Assembly (NCBI RefSeq): GCF_009604385.1
Contig: NZ_WEGJ01000005.1
Location: 1 to 64,000, forward strand
Source: Streptomyces smaragdinus
GTDB lineage: Bacteria > Actinomycetota > Actinomycetes > Streptomycetales > Streptomycetaceae
Direction: 5' to 3'
DNA: 64,000 nt
Shown here: positions 31,192 through 41,021 of the stretch, piece after piece
Layout of the letters: each line of letters starts with the position of its first letter
Position numbering within the stretch: position 1 is the first letter of the stretch
The notes under the pieces: model-generated
What the model was told of the DNA's origin: nothing
The model's database searches: none
The model's input: the letters and a program-made list of their open reading frames with translations, nothing else
Translations under genes and position numbers: made by a program

Positions 31192-33951
31192 ATGTCCGCG
31201 ACCGTGACGTTGCTCGGCCGTGAGCGCGAGCTGGCCGGGCTGGGCGCCCTCGTGGAGCGGGCGCGGGCCGGGCAGAGCGGGGCGCTGGTCGTCGTCGGCG
31301 AGGCCGGCATCGGCAAGACCGTGCTGCTGGACAGGGCCGCGGCGGACGCCGGGAGCCGCGTACGGATCGAGCGCATCGTCGCCTCCGAGTCCGAGATGGA
31401 GCTCGCGTACGCCGGGCTGCACCAGCTGTGCGCGCGCATGATGGACTCCGTCGTCCGGCTGCCCGTGCCGCAGCGCGAGGCGATCGAGACGGCGCTGGGC
31501 CTGCGCGAGGGCTCGGCCCCGAGTCCGTTCCTGGTGGGGCTGGCCCTGCTGGGGCTGCTGACCGAGGCCGCGGACGACCGGGCGCTGCTGTGTGTCGTGG
31601 ACGACGCGCAGTGGCTGGACGAGGCGTCGGCGGGCGCGGTGGCGTTCGCCGCGCGGCGGCTCGGCGCGGAGGGGGTGGCCGTCGTGCTCGCGATGCGCAC
31701 CGTCGGCCCGGCGTTCGCGGGGCTGCCGCGGCTGGTCGTCGAGGGGCTCGACCACGAGGACGCGCGTGCCCTGCTGCGGGTCGCCACGCCGGGCGGGCTG
31801 GACGCGCGGATCCGGGACCAGCTGATCGCGGAGGCCCGCGGCAACCCCCTCGCGCTGCGGGAGCTGCCGCGGGCGCTGAGCCCGGCCGAGATCGCCGGGG
31901 GGTTCGCCCTCACGGGGTCGATGCCGCTGGAGAGCCGGATCGAGCAGAGCCTCGTCGCCCAGCTGGAGCCGCTGCCCGCGTCCGTGCGGCTGTTGCTGCT
32001 GCTCGCGGCCGCCGACCCGACGGGCGACCCCGGGCTGCTGTGGCGGGCGAGCGCCGGGCTGGGGCTCACCCCGGCGGACTTCGACGCCGCCGCCCAGGCC
32101 GAGGCGCTGGTCGTCGGCACCCGGGTGGGCTTCCGCCACCCCCTCGTGCGCTCGGCCGTCTACCGCTCCGCGTCCCCCGCCGACCGCCGCCGCGTCCACG
32201 CCGCGCTGGCCGGCGTGACCAGCCCCGACCAGGACCCCGACCGCCGTGCCTGGCACCGGGCCAACGCCACCCTGCGCCCCGACGAGGACGTCGCCGCCGA
32301 CCTCGAGCGGTCCGCCGCCCGCGCCCGCACCCGCGGCGGGGCCGCCGCCGCCGGCGCGTTCCTGGAGCGCGCCGCCGGGCTCACCCCGGAGCCGCACCGC
32401 CGGGTGGGACGGCTGATCGCCGCCGCGCAGGCCAAGCACGAGGCCGGCGCCCCGGAGGCGGCCCTGCGGCTGCTGGAGGACGCCCGCGCGCTGCCGCTCA
32501 CCGCGCTGCAGCAGGCGCTGGTGGCCCGGCTGGACGCCCGGGCCGGCTACGCGCTGCGCCGCGACGGCGGCGGGGCCCGGCGGCTGCTTGCTGCCGCGCA
32601 GGGACTGGAGGGGCTGGACCCGGTGCTCGCCCGGGACACGTACATCGAGGCGCTGGCCGCGGCGGTGTACGGCGGGCGGCTGGGGGACCGGGAGCAGGCG
32701 GCGGCGGTGGCGCGCGCGATCCTCGAGGCGACGGAGGGGGCCCAGGAGTCGGGGCGGGCGCGGGATCTGATCCTGCGCGGCCAGGCGCTGCTCGCCGCGG
32801 AGGGGCAGGAGGCGGCGATCGGCACGCTGCGGCGGGCGCAGCGGGCGTTCCTGGAGCAGGTGCCGGACTCCCTGGAGATGCACTGGGTCTGGTTCGCCTC
32901 CCGCGCCTCCCAGGACCTGTGGGACCCCGACGGGCTGCGTGCCCTGGCCCGCCGGCAGGTCGAACTCGCCCGCGCCGAGGGCGTCGTGACGGTGCTGCCG
33001 ATCGCCCTCAGCCTGCTCGTGCTGTCCCAGACCACCGACGGCGACCTGGACGCCGCCGACGCCTCCTGCGACGAGATCGACGCCCTCAAGGCGGCCACCG
33101 GCAACCCGCTGCCGCCGCTGGGCCGGCTCGTCCTCGCCGCGTACCGCGGACAGACCGCCGACGCCGAGAGCATGGCGGAGCAGATCCGCGCCGACGGACT
33201 CGCCCGCGGCGAGGGGCACGCGCTGAGCGTCGCCAACTTCACCCGGGCCGTGCTCTACAACGGCCTCGGCCGCTTCGAGGACGCGCTGGCCTGCGCCCGT
33301 CAGGAGCTCCCGTACACCCACGAGCTGAACCTGGCGATGCGCTCACTGCTCGAGGTGATCGAGGCCGCGACCCACACCGGCGACCGGGACCTCGCCGAGG
33401 AGGCGTGCCGGAAGTTCACCGAGGTCACCCGGCCGGTGCGGACCGACTACGCGTCGGCCGTACTGGCGATGGCCCAGGCCCAGGTGCGTACCGGCGAGGA
33501 GGCCGACCGGCTGTTCCGGGAGGCGCTGCGTCTGTTCGAGCAGGAGCGGATGCCGACCTGGATCGGGCGCTGCCGGCTCGTGTACGGCGAGGCGCTGAGC
33601 CGCGCGGGCCGCCCCGACGAGGCGCGCGAGCAACTGCGGGCGTCGTACGAGATCATGTCGGGCCTGGGCCTGGACGGCTTCGCCGAGCGCGCCGCCCGCG
33701 AGCTGAAGGCCGTCGGCGAGACGCCGCGCGTGTACGTACGGGTGTCGGAGGCGCGGCTCACCGACCAGGAGCTGAACGTGGCGCGGCTGGCGCGGGAGGG
33801 GCTGACGAACCGGGACATCGGGGCGCGGCTGTTCATCAGCGCGCGCACGGCCGAGTACCACCTGCGCAAGGTCTTCGCGAAGCTCGGCATCCGGGGCCGC
33901 GCCGAGCTGAAGACCGCCCTCGCCGACCTCGAGCGGACCGTGGCGGGCTGA
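31192..33951 (+). CDS. LAL-family (AAA-TPR-LuxR) transcriptional regulator 1
   Basis: 919 aa from ATG 31192. N-terminal STAND-type ATPase: Walker A GEAGIGKT 36-43, Walker B LLCVVDDAQWLDE from about 132. A long helical TPR-like middle follows. The C-terminal LuxR/GerE helix-turn-helix at about 850-905 contains LTDQELNVARLAREGLTNRD, then RTAEYHLRKVFAKLGI. LAL regulators are usually ATP-dependent activators of large gene sets. Its 34078-36816 neighbour is a paralogue with several identical DNA stretches. Unlike the paralogue it has no TTA codon. The ligand and targets are unknown. Confidence 0.93.
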   Translation: MSATVTLLGRERELAGLGALVERARAGQSGALVVVGEAGIGKTVLLDRAAADAGSRVRIERIVASESEMELAYAGLHQLCARMMDSVVRLPVPQREAIETALGLREGSAPSPFLVGLALLGLLTEAADDRALLCVVDDAQWLDEASAGAVAFAARRLGAEGVAVVLAMRTVGPAFAGLPRLVVEGLDHEDARALLRVATPGGLDARIRDQLIAEARGNPLALRELPRALSPAEIAGGFALTGSMPLESRIEQSLVAQLEPLPASVRLLLLLAAADPTGDPGLLWRASAGLGLTPADFDAAAQAEALVVGTRVGFRHPLVRSAVYRSASPADRRRVHAALAGVTSPDQDPDRRAWHRANATLRPDEDVAADLERSAARARTRGGAAAAGAFLERAAGLTPEPHRRVGRLIAAAQAKHEAGAPEAALRLLEDARALPLTALQQALVARLDARAGYALRRDGGGARRLLAAAQGLEGLDPVLARDTYIEALAAAVYGGRLGDREQAAAVARAILEATEGAQESGRARDLILRGQALLAAEGQEAAIGTLRRAQRAFLEQVPDSLEMHWVWFASRASQDLWDPDGLRALARRQVELARAEGVVTVLPIALSLLVLSQTTDGDLDAADASCDEIDALKAATGNPLPPLGRLVLAAYRGQTADAESMAEQIRADGLARGEGHALSVANFTRAVLYNGLGRFEDALACARQELPYTHELNLAMRSLLEVIEAATHTGDRDLAEEACRKFTEVTRPVRTDYASAVLAMAQAQVRTGEEADRLFREALRLFEQERMPTWIGRCRLVYGEALSRAGRPDEAREQLRASYEIMSGLGLDGFAERAARELKAVGETPRVYVRVSEARLTDQELNVARLAREGLTNRDIGARLFISARTAEYHLRKVFAKLGIRGRAELKTALADLERTVAG

Positions 33952-33960
33952 CTTCCGTAC

Positions 33961-34047
33961 GGACCGTGCCCCGCGAGTTCTCCCTGAGCGCACGCGGGCT
34001 CTTCGGACCCGCCACCAGGGACATGCAGCTGTATAGGGTTCGAACAC
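33961..34047 (+). repeat. Promoter-containing block, copy 2 of a duplication
   Basis: Counterpart of 31055-31140, lying in the 126-bp gap between the two LAL genes. The likely -10 hexamer TAGGGT is at 34034-34039, 38 nt before the second LAL start. Confidence 0.65.
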
Positions 34048-34077
34048 GATGCAGTCGTCTCCAGCGAGGGCCATCCT

Positions 34078-36816
34078 GTGACCGGAACAGTGACGTTACG
34101 AGGCCGCGACCGCGAACTGGCGGAGCTGGGCACGCTGGTGGAGCGGGCCCGCGCGGGACGCAGCGGCGCGCTGGTCGTGTCCGGCGAGGCCGGGGTCGGC
34201 AAGACCGTCCTCCTGGACCGGGTGGCGGGCGACACCGCCGGACTCGTACGGATCGAGCGCATCGTCGCCTCCGAGTCCGAGATGGAGCTCGCGTACGCCG
34301 GACTGCACCAGCTGTGCGGCCCCATGATGGGCTCCGCCGGCAGCCTTCCCGTACCGCAGCGCGAGGCGATCGAGGTGGCCCTCGGGCTGCGCGAGGGCCC
34401 GGCCCCGAGTCCGTTCCTGGTCGGGCTGGCGCTCCTCGGGCTGCTCACCGAGGACGCCGGTGACCGGTCCCTGCTGTGCGTGGTGGACGACGCGCAGTGG
34501 CTGGACGAGGCGTCGGGCCGCGCGGTGGCGTTCGCCGCGCGGCGGCTGGACGCCGAGGGCGTGGCCGTCGTCCTCGTCATGCGCGCCGTCGGCCCGGTGT
34601 TCGCCGGGCTGCCGCGGCTGGCCGTCGGGGGCCTCGACGACGCGGACTCCCGCGCCCTGCTGCGCCAGGCCACCCCCGGCGGCCTGGACGCGCGGATCCG
34701 GGACCAGCTGATCGCGGAGGCCCGCGGCAACCCCCTCGCCCTGCGCACCCTGCCCCGGACGCTGAGTCCCGCCGAGATAGCCGGAGGCTTCGCCCTCACG
34801 GGGTCGATGCCGCTGGAGAGCCGGATCGAGCAGAGCCTCGTCGCCCAGCTCGAACCGCTGCCCGCCACCGCCCGGCTGCTGTTGCTGCTCGCCGCCGCCG
34901 ACCCCACGGGCGACCCGGGGCTGCTGTGGCGCGCCAGCGAGGTGCTCGGCCTGACGCCCGCGGACTTCGACGCCGCCGAGGCCGCCGGCGCCCTCCTCGT
35001 CGGCACCCGCGTCGGCTTCCACCACCCCCTCGTCCGCTCCGCCGTCTACCAGGCGGCGTCCCCGGCGGACCGCCGCCGCGTCCACGGCGCCCTCGCCGAC
35101 GTCACGAGCGCCGAACACGACCCCGACCGCCGCGCCTGGCACCGCGCCAACGCCACCCTCCTCCCCGACGAGGACGTCGCCGCCGACCTCGAGCGCTCCG
35201 CCGCCCGCGCCCGCACCCGCGGCGGGGCCGCCGCCACCGGCGCGTTCCTGGAGCGCGCCGCGGAGCTCACCCCCGACTCCTCCCGCCGCGTCGGGCGCCT
35301 GCTCGCCGCCGCCGGGGCCAAGCACGACGCCGGCGCCCCCGACGCCGCGCTGCGCCTGCTCGAGGCCGCCCGCGCCCTGCCCCTCTCCGCGCTGCACGAG
35401 GCCCTCGTCGCCCGGCTCGGCGCCCGCGCCGGGTACGCCCTGCGCCGGGACGCCGGCAGCGCCCGGCGCCTGCTCGCCGCCGCGCGGGGGCTGGAGGGGC
35501 ACGACCCCGTACTGGCCCAGGACACGTACATCGAGGCCCTCGCCGCCGCGGCCTACGGCGGCCGGCTCGGGGACCGCGAGCAGGTGGCCGCCGTCGCCCG
35601 CGCCATCCTCGACGCCACCCCCGCCGACAGCGACCGGGCGCGGGACCTGATCCTGCGCGGGCAGGCGCTGCTCGCCGTCGAGGGGCAGGAGGCGGCGCTC
35701 GGCACCCTGCGCCGGGCGCAGCGCGCGTTCCTGGAGCAGGCCACGCCCGACTCCCTCCAGCTGCACTGGATGTGGTTCGCCTCCCGCGCCGCCCAGGACC
35801 TCTGGGACCCCGGCATGCTCCGCGCCCTGGCCGACCGGCAGGTCCGGCTCGCCCGCGCCGAGGGCGTCGTGACGGTCCTGCCGATCGCGCTCAGCCTGCT
35901 GATGCTGGCGCAGACCGTCGACGGCGACCTGGACGCCGCCGAAGCCTCCTGCGACGAGATCGACGCCGTCAAGGACGTCACCGGCCACCGGCTCCCCGCG
36001 TACGGGCGGATGTTCCTCGCCGCCTACCGGGGACAGGCCGAGGAGACCGAGCGCTGGGCCGCGCGCATCCGCGCCGACGCCGGGAAACGCGGCGAGGGCT
36101 ACGGGCTGAGCGCCGCCAACTTCTCCGAGGCCATCCTCTACAACGGCCTCGGCCGCTTCGCGGACTCCGTCGCCTCGGGCCGCCGCGAACTCCCGTACAC
36201 CCACGAGCTGAACCACGCCATGCGCACCCTCCTCGAACTCGTCGAGGCCGCCGTCCACACCGGCGACCGGGAGCTCGCCGAGCAGGCCTTCGGGCAACTG
36301 GCGGGCGTCACCCGGCCGGTGGGGACCAGCTGGTCGATCGCCGTACTCGCGATGTCCGGGGCCCAGCTCGCGGACGGGGCGCAGGCGGAGGAGCTGTACC
36401 TCGACGCGATCAAGCGGTTCGAGCACGAGCGCATCCCGGTCATGACCGGCCGCTCCCGGCTGCTGTACGGGGAGTTCCTGCGCCACCAGGGGCGCGACGC
36501 CGACGCCCGCGAGCAGCTGACCACCGCGCACCGGGTGCTGCGCGGCCGCGGTCTGAACGGCTTCGCCGACCGCGCCGCCCGCGAACTGGAGGCGCTGGGC
36601 CAGGCCCCGCGTGCCCGCGCGCGGGGTCCGCGGGCGCCGCTCACCGACCAGGAGCTGAACGTGGCGCGGCTGGCGCGGGAGGGGCTGACGAACCGGGACA
36701 TCGGGGCACGGCTGTTCATCAGCGCGCGGACGGCCGAGTACCACCTGCGGAAGGTGTTCGCGAAACTCGGCGTCAAGGGGCGCGCGGAGCTGAAGAACGC
36801 GCTCGACGGGAGCTGA
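34078..36816 (+). CDS. LAL-family transcriptional regulator 2 (paralogue of 1)
   Basis: 912 aa from GTG 34078. Same architecture as regulator 1: Walker A GEAGVGKT 36-43, Walker B LLCVVDDAQWLDE, TPR-like middle, LuxR HTH at the C-terminus. DNA around the HTH (36639-36707) is identical over 69 nt to 33756-33824, and other segments are also near-identical, while the TPR region has diverged. Codon 7 is TTA (34096-34098), so this copy but not the first should depend on bldA. Its stop is 9 bp from the stop of the convergent third LAL gene. Confidence 0.93.
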   Translation: MTGTVTLRGRDRELAELGTLVERARAGRSGALVVSGEAGVGKTVLLDRVAGDTAGLVRIERIVASESEMELAYAGLHQLCGPMMGSAGSLPVPQREAIEVALGLREGPAPSPFLVGLALLGLLTEDAGDRSLLCVVDDAQWLDEASGRAVAFAARRLDAEGVAVVLVMRAVGPVFAGLPRLAVGGLDDADSRALLRQATPGGLDARIRDQLIAEARGNPLALRTLPRTLSPAEIAGGFALTGSMPLESRIEQSLVAQLEPLPATARLLLLLAAADPTGDPGLLWRASEVLGLTPADFDAAEAAGALLVGTRVGFHHPLVRSAVYQAASPADRRRVHGALADVTSAEHDPDRRAWHRANATLLPDEDVAADLERSAARARTRGGAAATGAFLERAAELTPDSSRRVGRLLAAAGAKHDAGAPDAALRLLEAARALPLSALHEALVARLGARAGYALRRDAGSARRLLAAARGLEGHDPVLAQDTYIEALAAAAYGGRLGDREQVAAVARAILDATPADSDRARDLILRGQALLAVEGQEAALGTLRRAQRAFLEQATPDSLQLHWMWFASRAAQDLWDPGMLRALADRQVRLARAEGVVTVLPIALSLLMLAQTVDGDLDAAEASCDEIDAVKDVTGHRLPAYGRMFLAAYRGQAEETERWAARIRADAGKRGEGYGLSAANFSEAILYNGLGRFADSVASGRRELPYTHELNHAMRTLLELVEAAVHTGDRELAEQAFGQLAGVTRPVGTSWSIAVLAMSGAQLADGAQAEELYLDAIKRFEHERIPVMTGRSRLLYGEFLRHQGRDADAREQLTTAHRVLRGRGLNGFADRAARELEALGQAPRARARGPRAPLTDQELNVARLAREGLTNRDIGARLFISARTAEYHLRKVFAKLGVKGRAELKNALDGS

Positions 36817-36825
36817 CGCCGGACG

Positions 36826-39546
36826 CTATTCGCCGAGCCGGCGGCGGGACGTGATGCCGAGCTTGGCGAAGACCTTCCGCAGATGCCACTCCACGGTGTG
36901 CGTGGAGAGGTAGAGCTGCGCGCCGATCTCCGCGTTCGTCAGCCCGTCGCCCGCCAGCCGCGCGATCTGCGCCTCCTGCGGGGTGAGCTCGGTGTGCGTC
37001 TCGACCGTCCGTTTGCGTACGGTCCTGCCCGTCGCCTCCAGCTCCCGCCGGGCCCGCTCCGCGAACGCCTCGGCGCCCATCCGGCCGAACTCCTCGTACG
37101 CGGCGCCCAGGTGCTCCCGGGCGTCCACCCGGCGGCCCTGCCGGCGCAGCCACTCCCCGTACCGCAGCCGGGTGCGTACGAGGGTCATCCCGGCGCCGCT
37201 CACCTCGAGGTGTCCGACGGCCTCGCGGTACAGGGCGTCCGCCGCCGGCCCCTCGGCGACCTGCGCACGGGCGCACGCCGCCGCGCCCAGCGCCCAGGGG
37301 GCGCCGCTCGCGCCGGCCATCTCCGTGAGCTCGCGGGCGGTGTCGGCGGCCCGCTCCGCGCGCCCGCTGCGGGCGGCGGCCTCGACGAGCTCGATGGTGG
37401 ACGCCAGGGCCAGGCCCAGCTCCTGCGGGTTGGCGCAGCCCGCCTCCGCCGCCGTGTACGCCTCCTCGTAGCGGCCGAGGCCGTTGTAGAGCACCGCGCA
37501 CGCCCACTGGCCGGCGGTGGCCACCTTGCCCTCGTCGGCCAGCGCCGCGTCCCTGGTCAGGGCCTCGACCACCCGCAGCGTCGACTCCTCCCGGCCGCGC
37601 CAGGGCTCGAGGACCAGGGCGCCGTAGCGGGCGATGAAGCGGCTGCCCGTCACCTCGGCGATCGTCGCCGCCTCCGCGACCAGCTTCCCGGCGGTGGCCA
37701 GATCACCGGCGTAGACCCGGTTCGACAGCCGCAGCAGCAGTGCCGACGGCAGCACGGACAGGGAACCCGTCTCGCGGGCCAGCCGCGTCAGCCGTTCGGA
37801 GAGCACCGACCAGGTGTCGAAGTCCCACGCGTTGTGCGCCATCCGGCAGGCGAACGGCAGCCAGCCCAGCGCCTCGTCCCCCGTGAGGTCCGCGTCGCGG
37901 TACGCGGCCAGCGCCCGCCGCATCATCGGCACGCCCGCCGCATAGCCCTCGGTCGTTACCGTCGCCAGCCCCGCCAGCAGCAGGTCGTCGCGCTCCGGCC
38001 GGGGCCCCGGCGGCGCGGCCAGCACCGCCTCGGCGACGTCCGTCAGCTGCACGCCGGCCGGCAGCCGGCCCGCCGTCAGCGCCGCGTACAGGGCGTCGCG
38101 GTAGGTCTCCCGGGCCAGGGCGGCGTCCAGCGGCTCCAGCCGGCGGCCGGCCGCGACCAGCAGCGGCAGCGCGGCGCCGGCGCTGCGGGACGCGAACGCG
38201 ATCCGCCCGCGCAGCAGCTCGGACCGGGCGGCGGCGCCCTCGTCCAGCGGGCACAGGCCCGCCGCGTCCAGCAGCGTGAGGGCGCTGTCGTAGGCGCCGG
38301 CCTCGTACGTCGCCCCGGCCGCCGCCAGCGCCCGCAGGCCCCGGCGCGCCGGATCGGGGGTCAGCCCGGCCGCCCGCTCCAGCAGCGCCGCCGCCGCGGC
38401 CACCCCGCCGCGGGCCGCCGCCCGGCCGGCGGAACGCTCCAGCCCGGCGGCCACGTCCTCGTCCTGGCCGGTGGCCGCGTGGGACAGGTGCCAGGCCCGG
38501 CGGTCGGGATCCGTGCCGGCGTCGGTCGCCCCGGCCAGCGCCCGGTGCGCGCGCCGGCGGTCGGCGGGGTCCGCCGCCCGGTAGGCCGCCGAGCGGACCA
38601 GGGGGTGGCGGAAGCGGACCCGGGCGCCGAGGGTGATCAGGCCCGCGTCCTCGGCGGGCGCGGCGTCCGCCGCGACGCCGAGGAGTCCGGCGGCCAGGGC
38701 CAGCAGCTCCGGGTCGCCCGTCGGCTCGGCCGCCGCCGTGAGCAGCAGCAGCCGCGTCCCGGCGGGCAGTGCCCGGATCCTGCGTACGAAACTCTCCTCG
38801 ACCCCGCCCGCCGGCCGCGCGTCCGGCCGTCCGAAGCCGCCCGCCATCGGCGTCAGCCCCTTCGGCAGCTCCAGCAGGGCCAGGGGGTTCCCCCCGGCCT
38901 CCGCGACGATCCGCTCCCGCACCCGTGCGTCGAGGAGGCCGGGGACCACCGAGTCCAGCAGCGCGCGGGAGTCGCTGTCGTCCAGCGGCTGGATGACGAG
39001 GTGCGGCAGGTGCTCCGGCCCGGGGCCGGGATGCGGCTCGCGCACCGTGAGCACCAGCCCGACCGGCTCCGCGTCCAGCCGCCGCGCCACGAACGCCAGG
39101 GTCTGCGCGGACACCTCGTCCAGCCACTGCGCGTCGTCGACGAGGCAGACCAGGGGCTCTTCTCCGGCGGCGTCGGCGAGGAGGTTCAGGACCGCGAGCC
39201 CGACGAGGAAACGATCCGGCACCGGGCCCGCGCTCAGCCCGAACGCCGTGGCGAGGGCGCCGCGCTGCGGCTCCGGCAGCCGGTCGAGGCGGTCCAGATA
39301 CGGGGCGCACAGCTGATGCAGACCGCCGAACGCCAGCTCCGACTCGGCCTCGGTGCCCGCGGCCCACGCCGTACGCACGCCGGTGGCGGAGTCCCGTACG
39401 TACTCCAGCAGCGCCGTCTTGCCGATCCCGGCCTCGCCGCGCAGGACGAGCACGGAACTGCCGCCCGCCCGCACCGCGGCCACGAGCCGGTCCAGCGCCG
39501 CGCACTCGGTCCGCCGCCCGCGCAGCCGGGGCCCTCCGACCGCCAT
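36826..39546 (-). CDS. LAL-family transcriptional regulator 3
   Basis: 906 aa from ATG 39546 (AAGGGGG 6 nt upstream). Walker A GEAGIGKT 37-44, Walker B CLVDDAQWLDE, TPR-like repeats, and a C-terminal LuxR HTH (ELTPQEAQIARLAGDGLTNA, then HTVEWHLRKVFAKLGI). Clearly related to the two LAL genes it converges on but more distant: acidic loop and HTH recognition helix differ. Upstream at 39616-39611 (minus strand) AGTTTG resembles the AGTT element of the other two promoters. Targets are unknown. Confidence 0.93.
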   Translation of the reverse strand: MAVGGPRLRGRRTECAALDRLVAAVRAGGSSVLVLRGEAGIGKTALLEYVRDSATGVRTAWAAGTEAESELAFGGLHQLCAPYLDRLDRLPEPQRGALATAFGLSAGPVPDRFLVGLAVLNLLADAAGEEPLVCLVDDAQWLDEVSAQTLAFVARRLDAEPVGLVLTVREPHPGPGPEHLPHLVIQPLDDSDSRALLDSVVPGLLDARVRERIVAEAGGNPLALLELPKGLTPMAGGFGRPDARPAGGVEESFVRRIRALPAGTRLLLLTAAAEPTGDPELLALAAGLLGVAADAAPAEDAGLITLGARVRFRHPLVRSAAYRAADPADRRRAHRALAGATDAGTDPDRRAWHLSHAATGQDEDVAAGLERSAGRAAARGGVAAAAALLERAAGLTPDPARRGLRALAAAGATYEAGAYDSALTLLDAAGLCPLDEGAAARSELLRGRIAFASRSAGAALPLLVAAGRRLEPLDAALARETYRDALYAALTAGRLPAGVQLTDVAEAVLAAPPGPRPERDDLLLAGLATVTTEGYAAGVPMMRRALAAYRDADLTGDEALGWLPFACRMAHNAWDFDTWSVLSERLTRLARETGSLSVLPSALLLRLSNRVYAGDLATAGKLVAEAATIAEVTGSRFIARYGALVLEPWRGREESTLRVVEALTRDAALADEGKVATAGQWACAVLYNGLGRYEEAYTAAEAGCANPQELGLALASTIELVEAAARSGRAERAADTARELTEMAGASGAPWALGAAACARAQVAEGPAADALYREAVGHLEVSGAGMTLVRTRLRYGEWLRRQGRRVDAREHLGAAYEEFGRMGAEAFAERARRELEATGRTVRKRTVETHTELTPQEAQIARLAGDGLTNAEIGAQLYLSTHTVEWHLRKVFAKLGITSRRRLGE

Positions 39547-39799
39547 GGCACCCCCTTGTCCGGCCCCCATGCTACCGGTGCGGGGTCCGGTCACCTCTCC
39601 GAGCCGGGGACAAACTCCCAGGTCGGATGGGGCATAAGGGGGCGAAATGGCGGCTCGCCGAAAAGTGACATTCCCCTACCCGAGTTTTTTCGCCCAGTGA
39701 GCAGGCCAGGGGGTTCCAGGGGCGCGATGCGGAGGTTGGTGAAGGGAGCGTGAGCACATCCGGCCACAGGGGACGCCGGGGCTGAACGGAGTTAGGAAC

Positions 39800-40447
39800 A
39801 TGACAACGGACACGATGACGGACCGCTCGCAGGCCGACCACGGCGCGGAGGTGTTCACCGCGGCCGCACCCCGGCTGCTGGCCATCGGCACCCGGGTGCT
39901 GCGGGACCCGGGCGAGGCCGAGGACGTGGTGCAGGAGGCCTGGCTGCGCTGGGCCCGTACCGACCGCTCGGCCGTCCGCAACCCGTCGGCGTTCCTCGCG
40001 CTCACCACCTCCCGCCTCGCCCTCAACGTCGTCCAGTCCGCGCACCGGCGCCGCGAGACGCCCGCCGGTCCGTGGCTGCCCGAGCGGACCGACGACACCG
40101 CCGGTCCCGAGACGACGGCGGAACGGCGTGACGAGGTCGACGCCGCGCTCCGCATGCTGCTGGAGCGCCTCACGGCGACCGAGCAGGCGGTCTACCTGCT
40201 GCGGACGGCCTTCGGCCACCCGTACTCGCGGCTCGCCCGGCTGCTGGGCCTGAGCGAGGGCTACGCGCGCCAGGTCCTGCTCCGGGCCCGCGGTCATCTG
40301 GCCGGCCCCCGCCGCCACGCGGTGGACGCGCTCGCGCACCGGCGGCTCGTACGGGCCTTCCTGGCCGCCGCGCACACCGGCGACCTGGACGGGCTGGAGG
40401 AGCTGCTGGTCGCGGGGTGTCAGCGCACGTCGCTCGAGGCGGCCTGA
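39800..40447 (+). CDS. ECF sigma factor, SigJ/ECF41-like with shortened C-terminus
   Basis: 215 aa. Region 2: RVLRDPGEAEDVVQEAWLRWA. Region 4: LTATEQAVYLLRTAFGHPYSRLARLL, then GLSEGYARQVLLRAR. After region 4 the protein begins the SnoaL-like C-terminal domain typical of ECF41/SigJ (RLVRAFLAAAHTGDLDGLEELLVAG) but stops 12 residues later. Family members carry about 100 more residues, which control polymerase binding. Immediately downstream is a decayed transposase on the other strand, suggesting the 3' end was lost by insertion. It may be a constitutively active or broken factor. Confidence 0.82.
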   Translation: MTTDTMTDRSQADHGAEVFTAAAPRLLAIGTRVLRDPGEAEDVVQEAWLRWARTDRSAVRNPSAFLALTTSRLALNVVQSAHRRRETPAGPWLPERTDDTAGPETTAERRDEVDAALRMLLERLTATEQAVYLLRTAFGHPYSRLARLLGLSEGYARQVLLRARGHLAGPRRHAVDALAHRRLVRAFLAAAHTGDLDGLEELLVAGCQRTSLEAA

Positions 40448-40890
40448 GGCCCCTCGGGCGCCGAGGGGCACGCCCGGCCGCCCAGCGGACACGGCGCGCA
40501 CCGCCGCACCGGTCCGGGTCCCGGCCACGGCGTACGGGTCCGCAGGTTCGCCCCCGCCGCCGCCCGCTCCCGGGCGGCGTCCAGCAGCACCAGGGGCAGG
40601 CCCGCGCCCGGCACCGCCCGGTGCAGCCGCGCCCACACCCCGGCCCGCGACCAGGCGAGGAACCGCCGGTGGGCGGTGGACTTCGACAGCCCGAAGCAGG
40701 GCGGCAGCGCCCGCCAGGCGCAGCCCGAGACGAGTACGTAGACGACGGCCGCGAACACCACGGCGTCGGGGGTGTTCGCCGTCCCCCCGCCCTGCGGCCG
40801 CGTCCTGGCCCGCGGCAGCAGCGGCCGGGCGGCCTCCCACAGCCCGGCCGGCACGATCCAGCCCCACTCCGGGCACTCGCTGTCGGACAC
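40420..40890 (-). pseudogene. Decayed IS5-family transposase, N-terminal fragment
   Basis: Minus-strand frame from ATG 40890. Residues 1 to about 92 match the DUF4096 N-terminal domain of IS5-type transposases (SDSECPEWGWIVPAGLWEAA, then VLVSGCAWRALPPCFGLSKS, then AHRRFLAWSRAGVW). After LHRAV only a faint LDAARERAAAG trace of the family continues, and the DDE core is absent. The tail is out-of-register sequence that overlaps the sigma-factor terminator. No transposition function is expected. Confidence 0.75.
40449..40469 (+). terminator. Hairpin after the ECF sigma gene
   Basis: Perfect 9-bp stem GCCCCTCGG / CCGAGGGGC with a 3-nt loop, 1 nt after the stop codon of the sigma factor. It falls inside the non-homologous tail of the transposase fragment. 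Confidence 0.65.
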
Positions 40891-41021
40891 CGGTCACTCC
40901 GATCGTCGGGGATTACCCCGCATCGACCGCGCGGGCCCGGCGATCTGTTACACCGCGCTCCGGTTTTTTTCGTGAGATGGCCCCCACCTCCCGGCCGTGG
41001 AAGGCGCCGCCCGCCGGTCAC

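Noticed and set aside
31428..34463. Open frame of about 1000 codons overlapping the first LAL gene
   Set aside because: Arg/Gly/Pro-rich out-of-frame reading of a GC-rich gene; the LAL frame has the domains.
39800..40447. Full-length SigJ
   Set aside because: The SnoaL-like C-terminal domain is cut short, so the full-length name was not used.
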